From NCBI RefSeq assembly GCF_014268655.2, contig NZ_JABWQX020000001.1, forward strand, positions 3,006,001 through 3,070,000: a stretch of 64,000 bases of DNA. Reading direction: 5' to 3'. Below, in pieces: positions 1 to 9,023 of this stretch. The DNA is from Pseudomonas marvdashtae. Its GTDB lineage: Bacteria > Pseudomonadota > Gammaproteobacteria > Pseudomonadales > Pseudomonadaceae. The notes below the pieces were generated by a model. That model was not told where the DNA came from and ran no database searches. It worked only from the letters and a program-made list of their open reading frames with translations. A program made the translations under genes and the position numbers. The stretch's first letter is position 1, and each line of letters begins with the position of its first letter.

Positions 1-1
1 C

Positions 2-727
2 CGTTCCATGGCGGCCATCCGGCTCTGCCGCGAGCGAGGGATCCGGGTCGGGCTGCGTACCACCCTCACTCAGCAGAACCATCCCCAGTTGCCTCGGTTG
101 CTGGACCTGATGGATGAATACGATGTGCAGAAATTCTATCTGTCGCATCTGAACTACAGCGGTCGCGGCAGGCGCAGTCGCAAGCTCGATGCCCAGCAGC
201 AGATGAGTCGCGAGGCGATGACGTTGATCTTCGAGCGCGCGTGGGCGGACGTCGAGCAAGGGCGCGACAGCGATTTCGTCAGCGGCAACAACGATGCCGA
301 CGCGATCCTGTTGCTGCAGTGGGTATCCCGGCGCCTCCCTCAGCAATACCCCGCACTGGAGCAGATGCTACGGGCCTGGGGCGGCAACGCTTCGGGCAGC
401 GGCATCGCCAACATCGACAATACCGGTGAGGTCCACCCCGACACGTACTGGTGGCAGCACTCGGTGGGAAACGTGCGCCGAACGCCCTTCAAGGCACTCT
501 GGCTGGAGCACCCCGACGCCCTTCTCTTGAAGCTGCGCGAACATCCACGCGCCGTGGGTGGACGCTGCGGCCAGTGCCGTTGGTTGAGTATCTGCAACGG
601 CAACACCCGCACCCGCGCCTGGGCCGATGGCGATTTGTGGGGCCAGGACCCGGGGTGTCACCTGAGCGATGACGAAATCGGCTTGCAGGCGATTCCCAAC
701 GTTGCGCTGTACCCATTAGCCCGATAA
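2..727 (+). CDS. nirJ: NirJ, heme d1 biosynthesis radical SAM protein (3' part)
   Basis: Only the last 241 codons are in the window; the frame is open to the left edge, so the radical-SAM core lies outside. NirJ acts in the cytoplasm on the heme d1 precursor, removing propionate side chains on the way to the cofactor of cytochrome cd1 nitrite reductase. The visible part has the C-terminal SPASM-like cysteine cluster (CGQCRWLSIC, then a further Cys in DPGCHLSD) that binds an auxiliary iron-sulfur cluster. It is followed on the same strand by nirE and nirN, as in other pseudomonad nir clusters, which supports the name. The promoter is not visible. Confidence 0.93.
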   Translation, partial: RSMAAIRLCRERGIRVGLRTTLTQQNHPQLPRLLDLMDEYDVQKFYLSHLNYSGRGRRSRKLDAQQQMSREAMTLIFERAWADVEQGRDSDFVSGNNDADAILLLQWVSRRLPQQYPALEQMLRAWGGNASGSGIANIDNTGEVHPDTYWWQHSVGNVRRTPFKALWLEHPDALLLKLREHPRAVGGRCGQCRWLSICNGNTRTRAWADGDLWGQDPGCHLSDDEIGLQAIPNVALYPLAR

Positions 728-764
728 CCCGACGGCGAATCTGATGACGAAACAAGGAAGCCCT

Positions 765-1607
765 ATGCCTGCCTCCATCGCTTTGCCCGCTGCCCTGCAA
801 TCACCGTTCAGACCGGGTGAAGTCGCCCTGGTCGGCGCAGGCCCCGGCGATCCGGGCCTGCTGACGCTACGCGCCTGGAGCCTGCTGATGCAGGCTGACG
901 CGGTGGTCTACGACCGCTTGATCAGCCAACAACTGCTGGGCCTGGTCCCACTGACGTGCGCCCGGCATTACGTCGGCAAAGCCGCCGGTTGCCATAGTCT
1001 GCCGCAGGCGCAGATCAACGAGCTGTTGGCCGACCTCGCGGACCAGGGCCAACGGGTGGTCCGTCTCAAGGGCGGCGACCCGTTCATTTTTGGCCGGGGC
1101 GCCGAAGAGCTGGAATATCTTTTATTCCGGGGAATCGATTGCCAGGTGGTGCCTGGCATCACCGCCGCGGCCGGGTGCAGTGCCTACGCCGGTATTCCGC
1201 TGACCCATCGCGACCTGGTCAATTCCTGTCGTTTCATCACCGGCCACTTGCAGCGCGAAGGCGAGTTGGACCTGCCGTGGCGAAGCCTGGCCGACGACAG
1301 CCAGACGCTGGTGTTCTACATGGGGTTGTCGAACCTGGGCCTCATCGCCGAGCGGTTGGTGGAGGCCGGGCTGCCGGCCGATACCCCTGCGGCGTTGATC
1401 AGCAACGGCACGCGCCCCGACCAGCAGGTGCTGCGAGGCACGCTTTCACATCTGCCGGAGATGGCTCGGGGATGCGCCGAGGGCCTGCCGACATTGACGG
1501 TGATCGGCAAGGTGGTCGGTTTGTTTGCCCATCAGCCAGTACAGCATCCGGCACGTATTCATCCGCTGCCACAGCCGACAACCCACGCCTCGAAGGTGGC
1601 GTCATGA
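765..1607 (+). CDS. nirE: NirE, uroporphyrinogen-III C-methyltransferase
   Basis: A SAM-dependent methyltransferase that converts uroporphyrinogen III to precorrin-2, the first committed step of heme d1 synthesis. The tetrapyrrole methylase fold is recognisable from VGAGPGDPGLLT near the N terminus, RLKGGDPFIFGRG in the middle and VVPGITAAAGCSAYAGIPLTHR after it. The start at 765 gives 280 residues, close to NirE of other pseudomonads, and has AAGGAAG five bases upstream. An in-frame ATG seven codons earlier (744) has no clear ribosome site. The stop overlaps the nirN start (ATGA), so the genes are translationally coupled. A CobA/SirA paralogue is the alternative, but the nirJ-nirN context favours NirE. 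Confidence 0.93.
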   Translation: MPASIALPAALQSPFRPGEVALVGAGPGDPGLLTLRAWSLLMQADAVVYDRLISQQLLGLVPLTCARHYVGKAAGCHSLPQAQINELLADLADQGQRVVRLKGGDPFIFGRGAEELEYLLFRGIDCQVVPGITAAAGCSAYAGIPLTHRDLVNSCRFITGHLQREGELDLPWRSLADDSQTLVFYMGLSNLGLIAERLVEAGLPADTPAALISNGTRPDQQVLRGTLSHLPEMARGCAEGLPTLTVIGKVVGLFAHQPVQHPARIHPLPQPTTHASKVAS

Positions 1608-3100
1608 GAGGTTGGTGGTTCACGTCGCTACTCATGGTCGGCGCGGCTCATGGCGAGGTCATGGACCCGCCGGACCTGGCGTTGGCCGAGCGCAATTATC
1701 AGCAGCATTGCCAGCAATGCCACGGCGTCAATCGCATCGGCGGCGCCGGGCCTGCACTGTTGCCGCAAAGCTTGAGCCGGATCAAACCCGATGAAATCCG
1801 CCGCGTCATTGAAAACGGCCGTCCCGCCAGCCAGATGGCCTCGTTCGGCGGAATGCTGGACGGCGCGCAGATCGATGGCCTGACTCACTATCTCCAGCGC
1901 GCGCCCGCCGTCGAACCGACTTGGAGCGAAGATGACACGCGCCATAGCCATCGCCTGCTGGCGAATGTCGCGAGCTTGCCCACTGCACCTCAGCACAGCG
2001 CCGACCCGCTGAACCTATTCGTGGTGGTGGAGGCTGGTGATCATCATGTCGACATCATCGACGGCGATCGTTTCGAAGTCCTGGCGCGCTTCGCCTCGCA
2101 TTTTGCCGTGCATGGCGGGCCGAAGTTTTCGCCGGACGGACGCTTCGTCTATTTCGCCTCCCGGGACGGCTGGATCAGCCTGTACGACCTGCACAACCTC
2201 AAACTGATCGCCGAAGTCCGGGCCGGGCTCAATACTCGTAACCTGGCGGTGAGCAAGGACGGGCGCTGGGTGCTGGTGGGCAACACCTTGCCCGGCAATC
2301 TGGTGGTGCTGGATGCCCGCGACCTGTCACCGGTCAAGACTATTGCAACAGTGGGGCTGGACGGCCAGGGCTCGCGAGTCAGCGCGGTGTATACCGCGCC
2401 GCCGCGCAACAGCTTCATCGTCGCCTTGAAAGACGTCAAGGAGGTCTGGGAGCTGTCCACCGGGCCGAACCCGGACTTCGTGCCGAGGCGTATCGAGGCC
2501 GAGGATTACCTGGATGATTTTTCCTTCTCGCCCGATTATCGGCAACTGCTCGCCACGTCGCGCAAGGCCAAGGGCGGGCAAGTCATCGACCTCGACACCG
2601 GGCATGTGGTGAAGGACATCGCATTGCCGGGGATGCCGCACCTGGGCTCGGGCACTTATTGGAGGCGCGATGGGCACTGGGTGTTCGCCACGCCCAATAT
2701 CAGCAAAGGGCTGATTTCGGTGATTGACTTCGACACTTGGAAAGTCATCAAGCAGATCCCCACCCTGGGGCCGGGCTTCTTCCTGCGCAGCCATGCCAAC
2801 TCGCGCTATGCCTGGACCGACGTGTTCTTCGGCCCGGACAACGATGCCATCCACCTGATCGACAAACAAACCCTGGAAATCGCCCACACCCTGCGCCCAA
2901 TGCCCGGCAAAACCGCCGCCCATGTCGAATTCACCCGCGACGGCCGCTACCTGCTGCTGAGCATCTGGGACACCGACGGCGCACTGATCGTCTACGACAG
3001 CAACACCCTGAAGGAGGTCAAGCGCCTGCCGATGAACAAGCCGTCCGGCAAGTACAACGTGGGCAACAAGATCGAGTTTGCCGAAGGCACCTCGCACTGA
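1604..3100 (+). CDS. nirN: NirN, c-type cytochrome with d1-heme domain
   Basis: Periplasmic dehydrogenase thought to perform the last step of heme d1 maturation and help load nitrite reductase NirS. The 498-residue product starts with a short signal peptide (residues 1-17), then a small cytochrome c domain with the heme-binding motif C36-QQ-C39-H40, then an eight-bladed propeller of the cytochrome cd1 type (about 100-498). Its length fits the family. I chose the ATG overlapping the nirE stop rather than far-upstream starts in the same frame, because it is followed by the signal peptide. NirS and NirF share the propeller; the short cytochrome domain and the position after nirE point to NirN. 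It converges on nosL. Confidence 0.92.
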   Translation: MRGWWFTSLLMVGAAHGEVMDPPDLALAERNYQQHCQQCHGVNRIGGAGPALLPQSLSRIKPDEIRRVIENGRPASQMASFGGMLDGAQIDGLTHYLQRAPAVEPTWSEDDTRHSHRLLANVASLPTAPQHSADPLNLFVVVEAGDHHVDIIDGDRFEVLARFASHFAVHGGPKFSPDGRFVYFASRDGWISLYDLHNLKLIAEVRAGLNTRNLAVSKDGRWVLVGNTLPGNLVVLDARDLSPVKTIATVGLDGQGSRVSAVYTAPPRNSFIVALKDVKEVWELSTGPNPDFVPRRIEAEDYLDDFSFSPDYRQLLATSRKAKGGQVIDLDTGHVVKDIALPGMPHLGSGTYWRRDGHWVFATPNISKGLISVIDFDTWKVIKQIPTLGPGFFLRSHANSRYAWTDVFFGPDNDAIHLIDKQTLEIAHTLRPMPGKTAAHVEFTRDGRYLLLSIWDTDGALIVYDSNTLKEVKRLPMNKPSGKYNVGNKIEFAEGTSH

Positions 3101-3164
3101 CCGCTCTCCTGGAGGACTGCTCTCGCTGGGTTGCGCAGCGACCCCAAAAAGGCTGGACGCGATC

Positions 3165-3279
3165 GATCGTTCCCACGCTCCTGCGTGGGAATGTCGCCAG
3201 GGACGCTCCGCGTTCCGCTTTCGGAAGGTGACGCAGAGCGTCACGGGATGCATTCCCACGCAGAGCGGGGGGAACGATC
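3165..3279 (-). repeat. 115-bp palindromic-ended dispersed repeat (copy C) inside the nirN-nosL gap
   Basis: The convergent gap 3101-3411 holds no gene. It contains an element bounded by GATCGTTCCCACGCTC and its inverse, with inner arms reading TGCGTGGGAATG. Two more copies lie at 14073-14186 and 32787-32900; this one is in the opposite orientation. REP-like half-sites flank it at about 3118-3142 and 3324-3360, so it seems to sit within a REPIN. The terminal inverted repeats of about 28 bp and lack of coding capacity suggest a non-autonomous, MITE-like or REPIN-class element. Confidence 0.75.
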
Positions 3280-3338
3280 AAACGCGGTCAACCTGCCCCA
3301 CCTCAGTGGCTGAGCCAAGGGACTGCTGCGCAGTCCAG

Positions 3339-3360
3339 CGGGAGCAAGCTCCCTCGCCAC
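3339..3360 (+). repeat. REP half-site
   Basis: The sequence CGGGAGCAAGCTCCCTCGCC is a palindromic REP core that recurs at about 28225, 31630, 33048 and, in variant form, 33525. It lies about 50 bases beyond the 3' end of nosL, between the convergent nirN and nosL genes, where REPs often act as mRNA-stabilising or termination hairpins. Confidence 0.7.
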
Positions 3361-3411
3361 AAAAGCGGTGTCGGTCTATGTATCCCAAGACAATCGAAAT
3401 CCCTGTGGTGA

Positions 3412-3939
3412 TCAGTGGCTCATTGGCGACATGGCGGTGGCTTGCCCCAACAGCTTCTGGTCGATGTCGTCCAGGCGCAGGACTTTGCCGCCCGTCTCGC
3501 TGGCAAGCTTTTGAGCGGCCTTGGGGTCGGAGAACGAGGCCAGGACGACGCCCATGGCACCCTCGAGGCCGGAGCCGATGACAAAATAAGCGGTCCGGGC
3601 GTCGATCAGGTGAGCATCGTCCGGCGTGTTCCAATGGCTGCGACCCATGTCGTGGACATACAGCTCGACATCGTCGCGGTGGTTTTCTGGCTGCAGCCAC
3701 CAGCCGAGCATTTCCGCTGGCGAGCAGAACTTTTTCGTCCCGCTGGCGCCGACAGCCGCGCCCTTGGGCCCTGGAAAATCAGTGATGACCATGCCGCACA
3801 CATGGCATTCATCAGCAGGATGGAACGCCAGCGCCGCCTCGGCGGCAGGTGGCGATTGAGCCTTGTCGCAGGCCACCAGCGCCAGGCATACGAGCACCCC
3901 AGCCAGTACACGGCTCGCCTTGAAATAAACCCCGTTCAT
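3412..3939 (-). CDS. nosL: NosL, copper-binding lipoprotein for N2O reductase maturation
   Basis: Outer-membrane-anchored periplasmic copper chaperone that delivers Cu(I) to the NosDFY system for assembly of the CuZ centre of NosZ. The 175-residue product has a lipoprotein signal ending in LALVAC, so Cys24 would be lipidated. The NosL copper motif ECHVCGM follows, and the family segment GTKKFCSPAEM comes after it. The ATG at 3939 has AAGGAAG six bases upstream; a GTG one codon earlier is less well placed. It is the last gene of nosRZDFYL, 29 bases after nosY. Confidence 0.95.
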   Translation of the reverse strand: MNGVYFKASRVLAGVLVCLALVACDKAQSPPAAEAALAFHPADECHVCGMVITDFPGPKGAAVGASGTKKFCSPAEMLGWWLQPENHRDDVELYVHDMGRSHWNTPDDAHLIDARTAYFVIGSGLEGAMGVVLASFSDPKAAQKLASETGGKVLRLDDIDQKLLGQATAMSPMSH

Positions 3940-3968
3940 CACATGCTTCCTTCATCAAGATCAGAAAC

Positions 3969-4799
3969 TCATGGGCACCGGCGATTGAACAGCCGATAGG
4001 CCAACCACAACGGCATCACCAACCACAGCCCCAGGCACAGCCACAGCAGCGGGCCGGCAACCGGCAAATCGCTGCCCAGCGTCAACACGCTCGCGCCGCT
4101 GGAGCCGGTGTCGAACCCGGACACATTGATCAGCCGATACACATCGGTCGGGTTCAACAGCAGCAACCAGGGCAGCAGCTCCGGGCTGAAGCGACCTTCG
4201 CTCAGCACCAACAGCGCCAGCAGCACCAGGTCGAACACCAACACGAAGAAAAACCACACGCCCAGCGCCAGCCCGGCCGCGGTGGATTTTTCCGCCGACA
4301 GGCAACTCAACACGTAGGCCAATCCGAGGAATACCCACCCCAGCAGCGTGCTGGACAACATGAAACGACCGAAGGCCCAGAGCAGCAGACTCAGCTCCAC
4401 ATCGTCCACCAACACGGCAATCGCCAACATTGCGCAGCCGAAACCGATCAAGGTCGCCAGGGCCAGGATCAGGCCATGACCGACAAACTTGCCCAGCAGC
4501 AATTGCCCGCGCCCCAACGGATAAGTGAGCAACAACAGCAACGTGCCGCTTTCGTCCTCGCCGACAATCGCGTCATAGGCCAGCAACAACGCGATCAAGG
4601 GCATCAGGAACGTCGCCAGGCTGGCCAGGCTCGCCACCGTCGCCGGCACCGAAGTGAAACCCAATTGGCCGGACGCCGCGGCGCCCAGCCAGGCAATGCC
4701 GATCGCCAGTACCGCGAACAACAGGCTGATCGCCAACAGCCAGCGATTGCGCAGCCCATCGCTGAATTCCTTGCGGGCCATGTTCCAGATCGGGTTCAT
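3969..4799 (-). CDS. nosY: NosY, ABC transporter permease of the NosDFY complex
   Basis: Integral membrane subunit of NosDFY, which uses ATP hydrolysis by NosF to drive copper or sulfur delivery to NosZ through periplasmic NosD. The 276-residue protein has about six hydrophobic helices; the first is at residues 20-42. It also has the family segment [16 protein letters not shown] after helix 2, typical of ABC-2 permeases of this type. Its start overlaps the nosF stop by four bases (ATGA), so NosF and NosY are made together. Confidence 0.95.
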   Translation of the reverse strand: MNPIWNMARKEFSDGLRNRWLLAISLLFAVLAIGIAWLGAAASGQLGFTSVPATVASLASLATFLMPLIALLLAYDAIVGEDESGTLLLLLTYPLGRGQLLLGKFVGHGLILALATLIGFGCAMLAIAVLVDDVELSLLLWAFGRFMLSSTLLGWVFLGLAYVLSCLSAEKSTAAGLALGVWFFFVLVFDLVLLALLVLSEGRFSPELLPWLLLLNPTDVYRLINVSGFDTGSSGASVLTLGSDLPVAGPLLWLCLGLWLVMPLWLAYRLFNRRCP

Positions 4800-5713
4800 T
4801 GGCTGGCCTCCTCGGCCGCTGCACGGGCCATGTAATGACGGTACAAATCCTCCAGCGACGGCGGCTTGATCTCGACATCGGTCGGGTCATCCTGGGCCAA
4901 TAACTGGCGCAGCAATTTGAGCTTGCTGCCGTCTGGGGCAGACACCTGGACCCCTTCGGCGCCCCAGCCTTGGGTGGCGTGCCCTTCGCTGCGCCAATGC
5001 TGTCGCAGCCAATCGGCTCGTGACAGGCCCGAGGCGCGGATCAGCGTCGGCAGCCCCGCGTCCTCCCGCAACCTTGCCAGGCTGCCCAGGGCCAACAGCC
5101 GTCCACGGGTGAGAATCGCGGCGCGGTTGATGTGCGCTTCCACGCCCGGCAAGACGTGAGAGCAAAGGATGATGCTGGTGCCCTGCCAGCGCAGGCGATC
5201 GAGCAACTGATAAAGATCCTGGGTGGCGATGGGGTCCAGGCCCACGGTCGGTTCGTCGAGCAATAGCAGGCGCGGTTGGCCGAGCAAGGCTTGCGCCAGG
5301 CCCAGGCGTTGGCGCATGCCCTTGGAATAAGTGCGCACGCGCCGTTGGGCGGCGCCCGCCAGTCCCACTTCCGCCAACAGCCGCTCGACCTGTTCCGGCG
5401 CCGCGCCTTTGAGCCGGGCAAAGTGCTGCAAGGTCTCGCGCCCGCTCAACTGCGGATAGAACATGACGTTTTCCGGCAGGTAGCCGAGCATCCGCCGCAC
5501 GTTCGGGTCACTCGGCTCGCGGCCAAAGACCCGTACCTGGCCTTCGCTGGCGCGCAACAAACCGAGTATCAGCTTCATGGTGGTGGTCTTGCCCGCGCCG
5601 TTGTGCCCGAACAGCCCGAGCACTTCGCCCTGGGCCAGGGTCAGGTCAAGCCCATGCAGCACGGCGACGTCGCCGTAACGCTGGTTGACGCCTTCGATTT
5701 CGACGATGTTCAA
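4796..5713 (-). CDS. nosF: NosF, ABC transporter ATPase of the NosDFY complex
   Basis: Cytoplasmic ATPase that powers NosDFY during assembly of the CuZ cluster. All nucleotide-binding motifs are visible: Walker [11 protein letters not shown] near residue 35, signature [13 protein letters not shown], Walker [14 protein letters not shown] and a switch His in [10 protein letters not shown] start it at a TTG at 5713 (305 residues), which has AGGAGGA about seven bases upstream and overlaps the nosD stop as TTGA. Longer in-frame extensions run into nosD and carry no homology. The non-ATG start may tune NosF level relative to NosD. Confidence 0.93.
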   Translation of the reverse strand: MNIVEIEGVNQRYGDVAVLHGLDLTLAQGEVLGLFGHNGAGKTTTMKLILGLLRASEGQVRVFGREPSDPNVRRMLGYLPENVMFYPQLSGRETLQHFARLKGAAPEQVERLLAEVGLAGAAQRRVRTYSKGMRQRLGLAQALLGQPRLLLLDEPTVGLDPIATQDLYQLLDRLRWQGTSIILCSHVLPGVEAHINRAAILTRGRLLALGSLARLREDAGLPTLIRASGLSRADWLRQHWRSEGHATQGWGAEGVQVSAPDGSKLKLLRQLLAQDDPTDVEIKPPSLEDLYRHYMARAAAEEASQ

Positions 5714-7023
5714 GACGCGTCCTCCTGGGCAATATTGCGTTGAGGGGGTTGGCTGGGCACCTGCATCAACGGATGGCTGTCCATCACCCCGGGAGATTTC
5801 ATCACCGGAAACGCCCGCTGCACCCAGCGCAACACTTCCACGCCTGGACTGTTCATCAACAGGCGAACCTGCGGGTACAGCCACAGCAGCCGGTCGACGT
5901 TGTCGTTGGGTTCATAAGCCACGTCCCCCAACCCGTCGCCGTTGCGATCCCAGCCCAAGTAGTCGCTCCAGTAATTGCCGCGCCCTTCCTGCGACCATTC
6001 CTGCAGGCGCGTGGCGACGTATTTGACTTGGCGCTGGTTGTGGACGAAGGCATTGCCGGCGATGCGGTTGTCCTCCGAGCCTGCGGTGAGGTGGATGCCC
6101 ACCGCGCTGCGCTCGAAATGATTGCCCTCTATGCGGTTGAACAACGAGTTGTAGATGAACAGCGCCTTGCCCTCGGCGCCGGTGATCATGGTGTCGCCGG
6201 TGGACCCGTCGCGCACGTCGGTGACGAAGTTGTCGCGCAGGGTGGAATAAGTGATGTAGTTCATCAGGATCCCGTAGTTCTGGTCCTGCTCGGAGCGGTT
6301 GCCGATCACAGTCAAATGGCGGCTCTGCATCAGGGCATAGCCGGTGCGGGTGCGCCGGGTGATGTTGTCCAACAGTTGGTTGTCGTTGGCGAACATGTAA
6401 TGCACCCCGTAGCGCAGGTCCTCCAGGGTGTTGCCCTGGAGTAGGTTGCCGTTGGAGGTGTCGATGTAGATGCCGTCACGGGTGTCGCGAACGTGGTTGC
6501 CGATGACCCGGGCACCGCGCACCGCGTACAGGTGAATGCCATTGCCACGGTCCTGGGAACGCAAACCTGGATCGCCCTGGATGCGGTTGTCGATCAGGCT
6601 GACGTCCCGCGTGCCATCAACCCAGATGCCGAAGCCCTGGCCCTGCATGCGGTTCGCCCGCACCACCGCGCCTTGGCCGGCAGGCTGGATGAACACGGCG
6701 GCGTTCATGGCCGTCAGGTCATGGCCCCAATCCAGGAACGTGCAGCCCCGGACTTCGACGTTCGGCGCGCGAATGATCAACCCATTGCCCTCGCCCTGCC
6801 CCTGGAATACCGCATCGGGCGCACAGATGAGCGTCATGGGTTGATCGATGCTGAAAGAACCCAGGTACTGGCCCGCGGGCAGGCGCCATTGCTGGTCGCC
6901 CTCGGCCTGCAACGGCAAGTCGGTGATCGGCTGCGGCGAACCCAGTGCGCCGCCCGACAACAGGCAAAGCACCAGCGCAATGACCGGTCGATCAACCTTC
7001 GGGTACTGCGTATTCCCGGTCAT
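5710..7023 (-). CDS. nosD: NosD, periplasmic copper-processing protein
   Basis: Periplasmic right-handed beta-helix protein that links the NosFY transporter and NosL to NosZ during CuZ assembly. The 437-residue product has a signal peptide ending near residue 28 (hydrophobic [13 protein letters not shown]). It then has a long run of beta-helix turns of the form 'V.GN.....G' (for example [20 protein letters not shown] and [20 protein letters not shown]), which are CASH/NosD repeats. The N terminus begins 26 bases after nosZ and the stop overlaps nosF. Length and order match the family. Confidence 0.95.
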   Translation of the reverse strand: MTGNTQYPKVDRPVIALVLCLLSGGALGSPQPITDLPLQAEGDQQWRLPAGQYLGSFSIDQPMTLICAPDAVFQGQGEGNGLIIRAPNVEVRGCTFLDWGHDLTAMNAAVFIQPAGQGAVVRANRMQGQGFGIWVDGTRDVSLIDNRIQGDPGLRSQDRGNGIHLYAVRGARVIGNHVRDTRDGIYIDTSNGNLLQGNTLEDLRYGVHYMFANDNQLLDNITRRTRTGYALMQSRHLTVIGNRSEQDQNYGILMNYITYSTLRDNFVTDVRDGSTGDTMITGAEGKALFIYNSLFNRIEGNHFERSAVGIHLTAGSEDNRIAGNAFVHNQRQVKYVATRLQEWSQEGRGNYWSDYLGWDRNGDGLGDVAYEPNDNVDRLLWLYPQVRLLMNSPGVEVLRWVQRAFPVMKSPGVMDSHPLMQVPSQPPQRNIAQEDAS

Positions 7024-7049
7024 TGCGCCTGTCTCCTCATTGAGCCGAC

Positions 7050-8969
7050 TCAGGCCTTTTCAACCAACATGCGCCCGACCATTTCCATGTGCAGGGCATG
7101 GCAGAACCAGCTGCAGTAGTACCAATGCAGGCCGGCCTTGTCGGCGATGAAGGTGATCGACGACGTCTGTTGCGGGCTGATCTCCATGCTGACGCCGTGG
7201 TTGGTCATGACGAAACCGTGGGACACGTCCTCGATCTGGTCGATGTTGGTGATCGTCACCGTCACCTCGTTGCCTTGCTTGACGGTGAACTCCGTCAGGC
7301 CATAGGCCGGTGCCATGGACGTCATGTAGACCCGCACCTGGTTGCCGTCGCGGATGACCTTGTTGTCGGTTTCCAGATTGATGCCATCCTTCTTCGCCAG
7401 CTCCACGGTGCCCGCGAAAAACGGATCATTGCGGCTCCAGATTTTCTGAGTCTTGATCTGGTCGCGCCGGGCGAGGATGCAGTCATGGGGTTCGGCGAAC
7501 GCCGGGCCGTCGTGCACCAGTTTCATTTCTTCGCCGGAGATATCGATCAACTGGTCGTTTTCCGGGTGCAACGGCCCGGTCGGCAGGAAACGGTCCTTGG
7601 AGAACTTGCACAGCACCACCAGCCACTTGCCGTCCGCCTCGCTGGTTTCGGTGAGCGAGGCATGGTTGTGCCCGGGTTGATACTGCACGTCGAGTTTCTG
7701 CTTGATGTAGTTGACCTTCTCGCCCTTGTAGGCGCGGACGGCCTCTTCCATGTTCCACTTCACCACCTGGCTGTCGATGAACAGCGTGGTGTACGCGTTG
7801 CCGCGCCCGTCGAAGGTCGTGTGCAGCGGCCCGAGGCCCAATTCCGGCTCGGCGACGATCACTTCCCGCGGGTCCTTGTAGCGGTCGTTGAACAGGTCAT
7901 CCAGGCGGTCGATGGCGATCATCGAGACCGTCGGCGAGAGTTTGCCGTTGGCGATGAAATACTTGCCGTCCGAGGAAGTGTTGAGGCCATGGGGGTTCTT
8001 CGGCACTGGAATATAACGGGTGAATTCGCTGTCCTTGCCGTTGACCTTGCGCCCGTCCACCACCGGCACTTTGGAACCGTCCAGGGTGATGAACTTGCCG
8101 GCCTTGATCGCCGCCTCGATGCGCGGGATGTTGTAGACCACCACCCAGTCGCGCTCATTGCGCATCATGCCGCCCAGGTCGTAGGCCTTCTCGGAGTTGT
8201 AGCAGGTACTGGCGGCGTATTTGCCGGTGTAGTCGGCGTCGGTGTTGTCCAGGTTGCCGTCGACGATGACCTGGAAGGCCATCTCCATTTTCTCGGCGTC
8301 GATGGCGTTGAACATCGTGAAGCTGTTCTTGTCTTGGAGGTCGAACGTGCTGCCGTCGTTGGGATGAGGGATGACGAATTCGCCATTGGCGAATACGTAT
8401 TTGGTGTGCGGGACCTTTTGCAGGCGCAGGCCGTGGATAGCCTGGACGTTGGGCACGGTGAGGATCTTGTCGCACTTCATGATATCCAGGCGAATGCGCG
8501 CGACCCGGGAGTTGGCCTTGTCATTGATGAACAGGTATTTGCCGTCGTACTTGCCGTCGGTCATGGAGATGTGCGGATGGTGGCAGTCACCGTTCTGGTA
8601 CTTGGCGCTGTCCCCCAGGATGCGCTTGCTCTCGTTGGTCAGGCCCCACCCCGTGGCCGAGTCGACGTTGAACACCGGGATACGCATCAGCTCGCGCATC
8701 GACGGTACGCCCAGCACCCGCACCTCGCCTTGGTGGCCGCCACTCCAAAAGCCGTAGTATTCGTCCAGCTCCCCGGGCCCGACGTGGACCTTGGACTTGG
8801 CTTCCTTGGCGGCCGCCGCCCAGGACTCTCGGGTGAATGTCCCCGCCCCCAATGCGGTGGCGCCGGCCAGCACCGCGCCGGTGACCGCGCCGGTGCCGAG
8901 AAAACTGCGGCGGCTGACGCCCCTGGGCTCTTGCACTGCGTCAGGCGTTGGGAGTTTTTTATCGCTCAT
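7050..8969 (-). CDS. nosZ: NosZ, nitrous-oxide reductase (clade I, TAT-exported)
   Basis: Periplasmic multicopper enzyme that reduces N2O to N2, the last step of denitrification. The 639-residue precursor has a twin-arginine signal (RRSFLGTGAVTGAVL, residues about 20-34), the mark of clade I enzymes. A seven-bladed propeller carrying the CuZ histidines follows, for example DCHHPHISMTDG and GHNHASLTETSE. A C-terminal cupredoxin domain holds the CuA site: Cys619, Trp621, Cys623, His627 and Met630 in CSWFCHALHMEM. All key ligands look intact, so the enzyme should be functional. Confidence 0.98.
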   Translation of the reverse strand: MSDKKLPTPDAVQEPRGVSRRSFLGTGAVTGAVLAGATALGAGTFTRESWAAAAKEAKSKVHVGPGELDEYYGFWSGGHQGEVRVLGVPSMRELMRIPVFNVDSATGWGLTNESKRILGDSAKYQNGDCHHPHISMTDGKYDGKYLFINDKANSRVARIRLDIMKCDKILTVPNVQAIHGLRLQKVPHTKYVFANGEFVIPHPNDGSTFDLQDKNSFTMFNAIDAEKMEMAFQVIVDGNLDNTDADYTGKYAASTCYNSEKAYDLGGMMRNERDWVVVYNIPRIEAAIKAGKFITLDGSKVPVVDGRKVNGKDSEFTRYIPVPKNPHGLNTSSDGKYFIANGKLSPTVSMIAIDRLDDLFNDRYKDPREVIVAEPELGLGPLHTTFDGRGNAYTTLFIDSQVVKWNMEEAVRAYKGEKVNYIKQKLDVQYQPGHNHASLTETSEADGKWLVVLCKFSKDRFLPTGPLHPENDQLIDISGEEMKLVHDGPAFAEPHDCILARRDQIKTQKIWSRNDPFFAGTVELAKKDGINLETDNKVIRDGNQVRVYMTSMAPAYGLTEFTVKQGNEVTVTITNIDQIEDVSHGFVMTNHGVSMEISPQQTSSITFIADKAGLHWYYCSWFCHALHMEMVGRMLVEKA

Positions 8970-9023
8970 GCTGTGTGTGCTCCGTGAAGAATGAAAGGGT
9001 CAGGGCCAGGTCGTCCGCAGCGC

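Noticed and set aside
1139..1603. 5' extension of nirN in the same frame through nirE
   Set aside because: Signal peptide and ATGA coupling fix the start at 1604; the extension is Arg-rich shadow translation of nirE.
7089..8987. A 632-codon open frame antisense to nosZ
   Set aside because: It mirrors the codon bias of a GC-rich gene. nosZ on the other strand has a TAT signal and all copper ligands, and the antisense reading has no domain.
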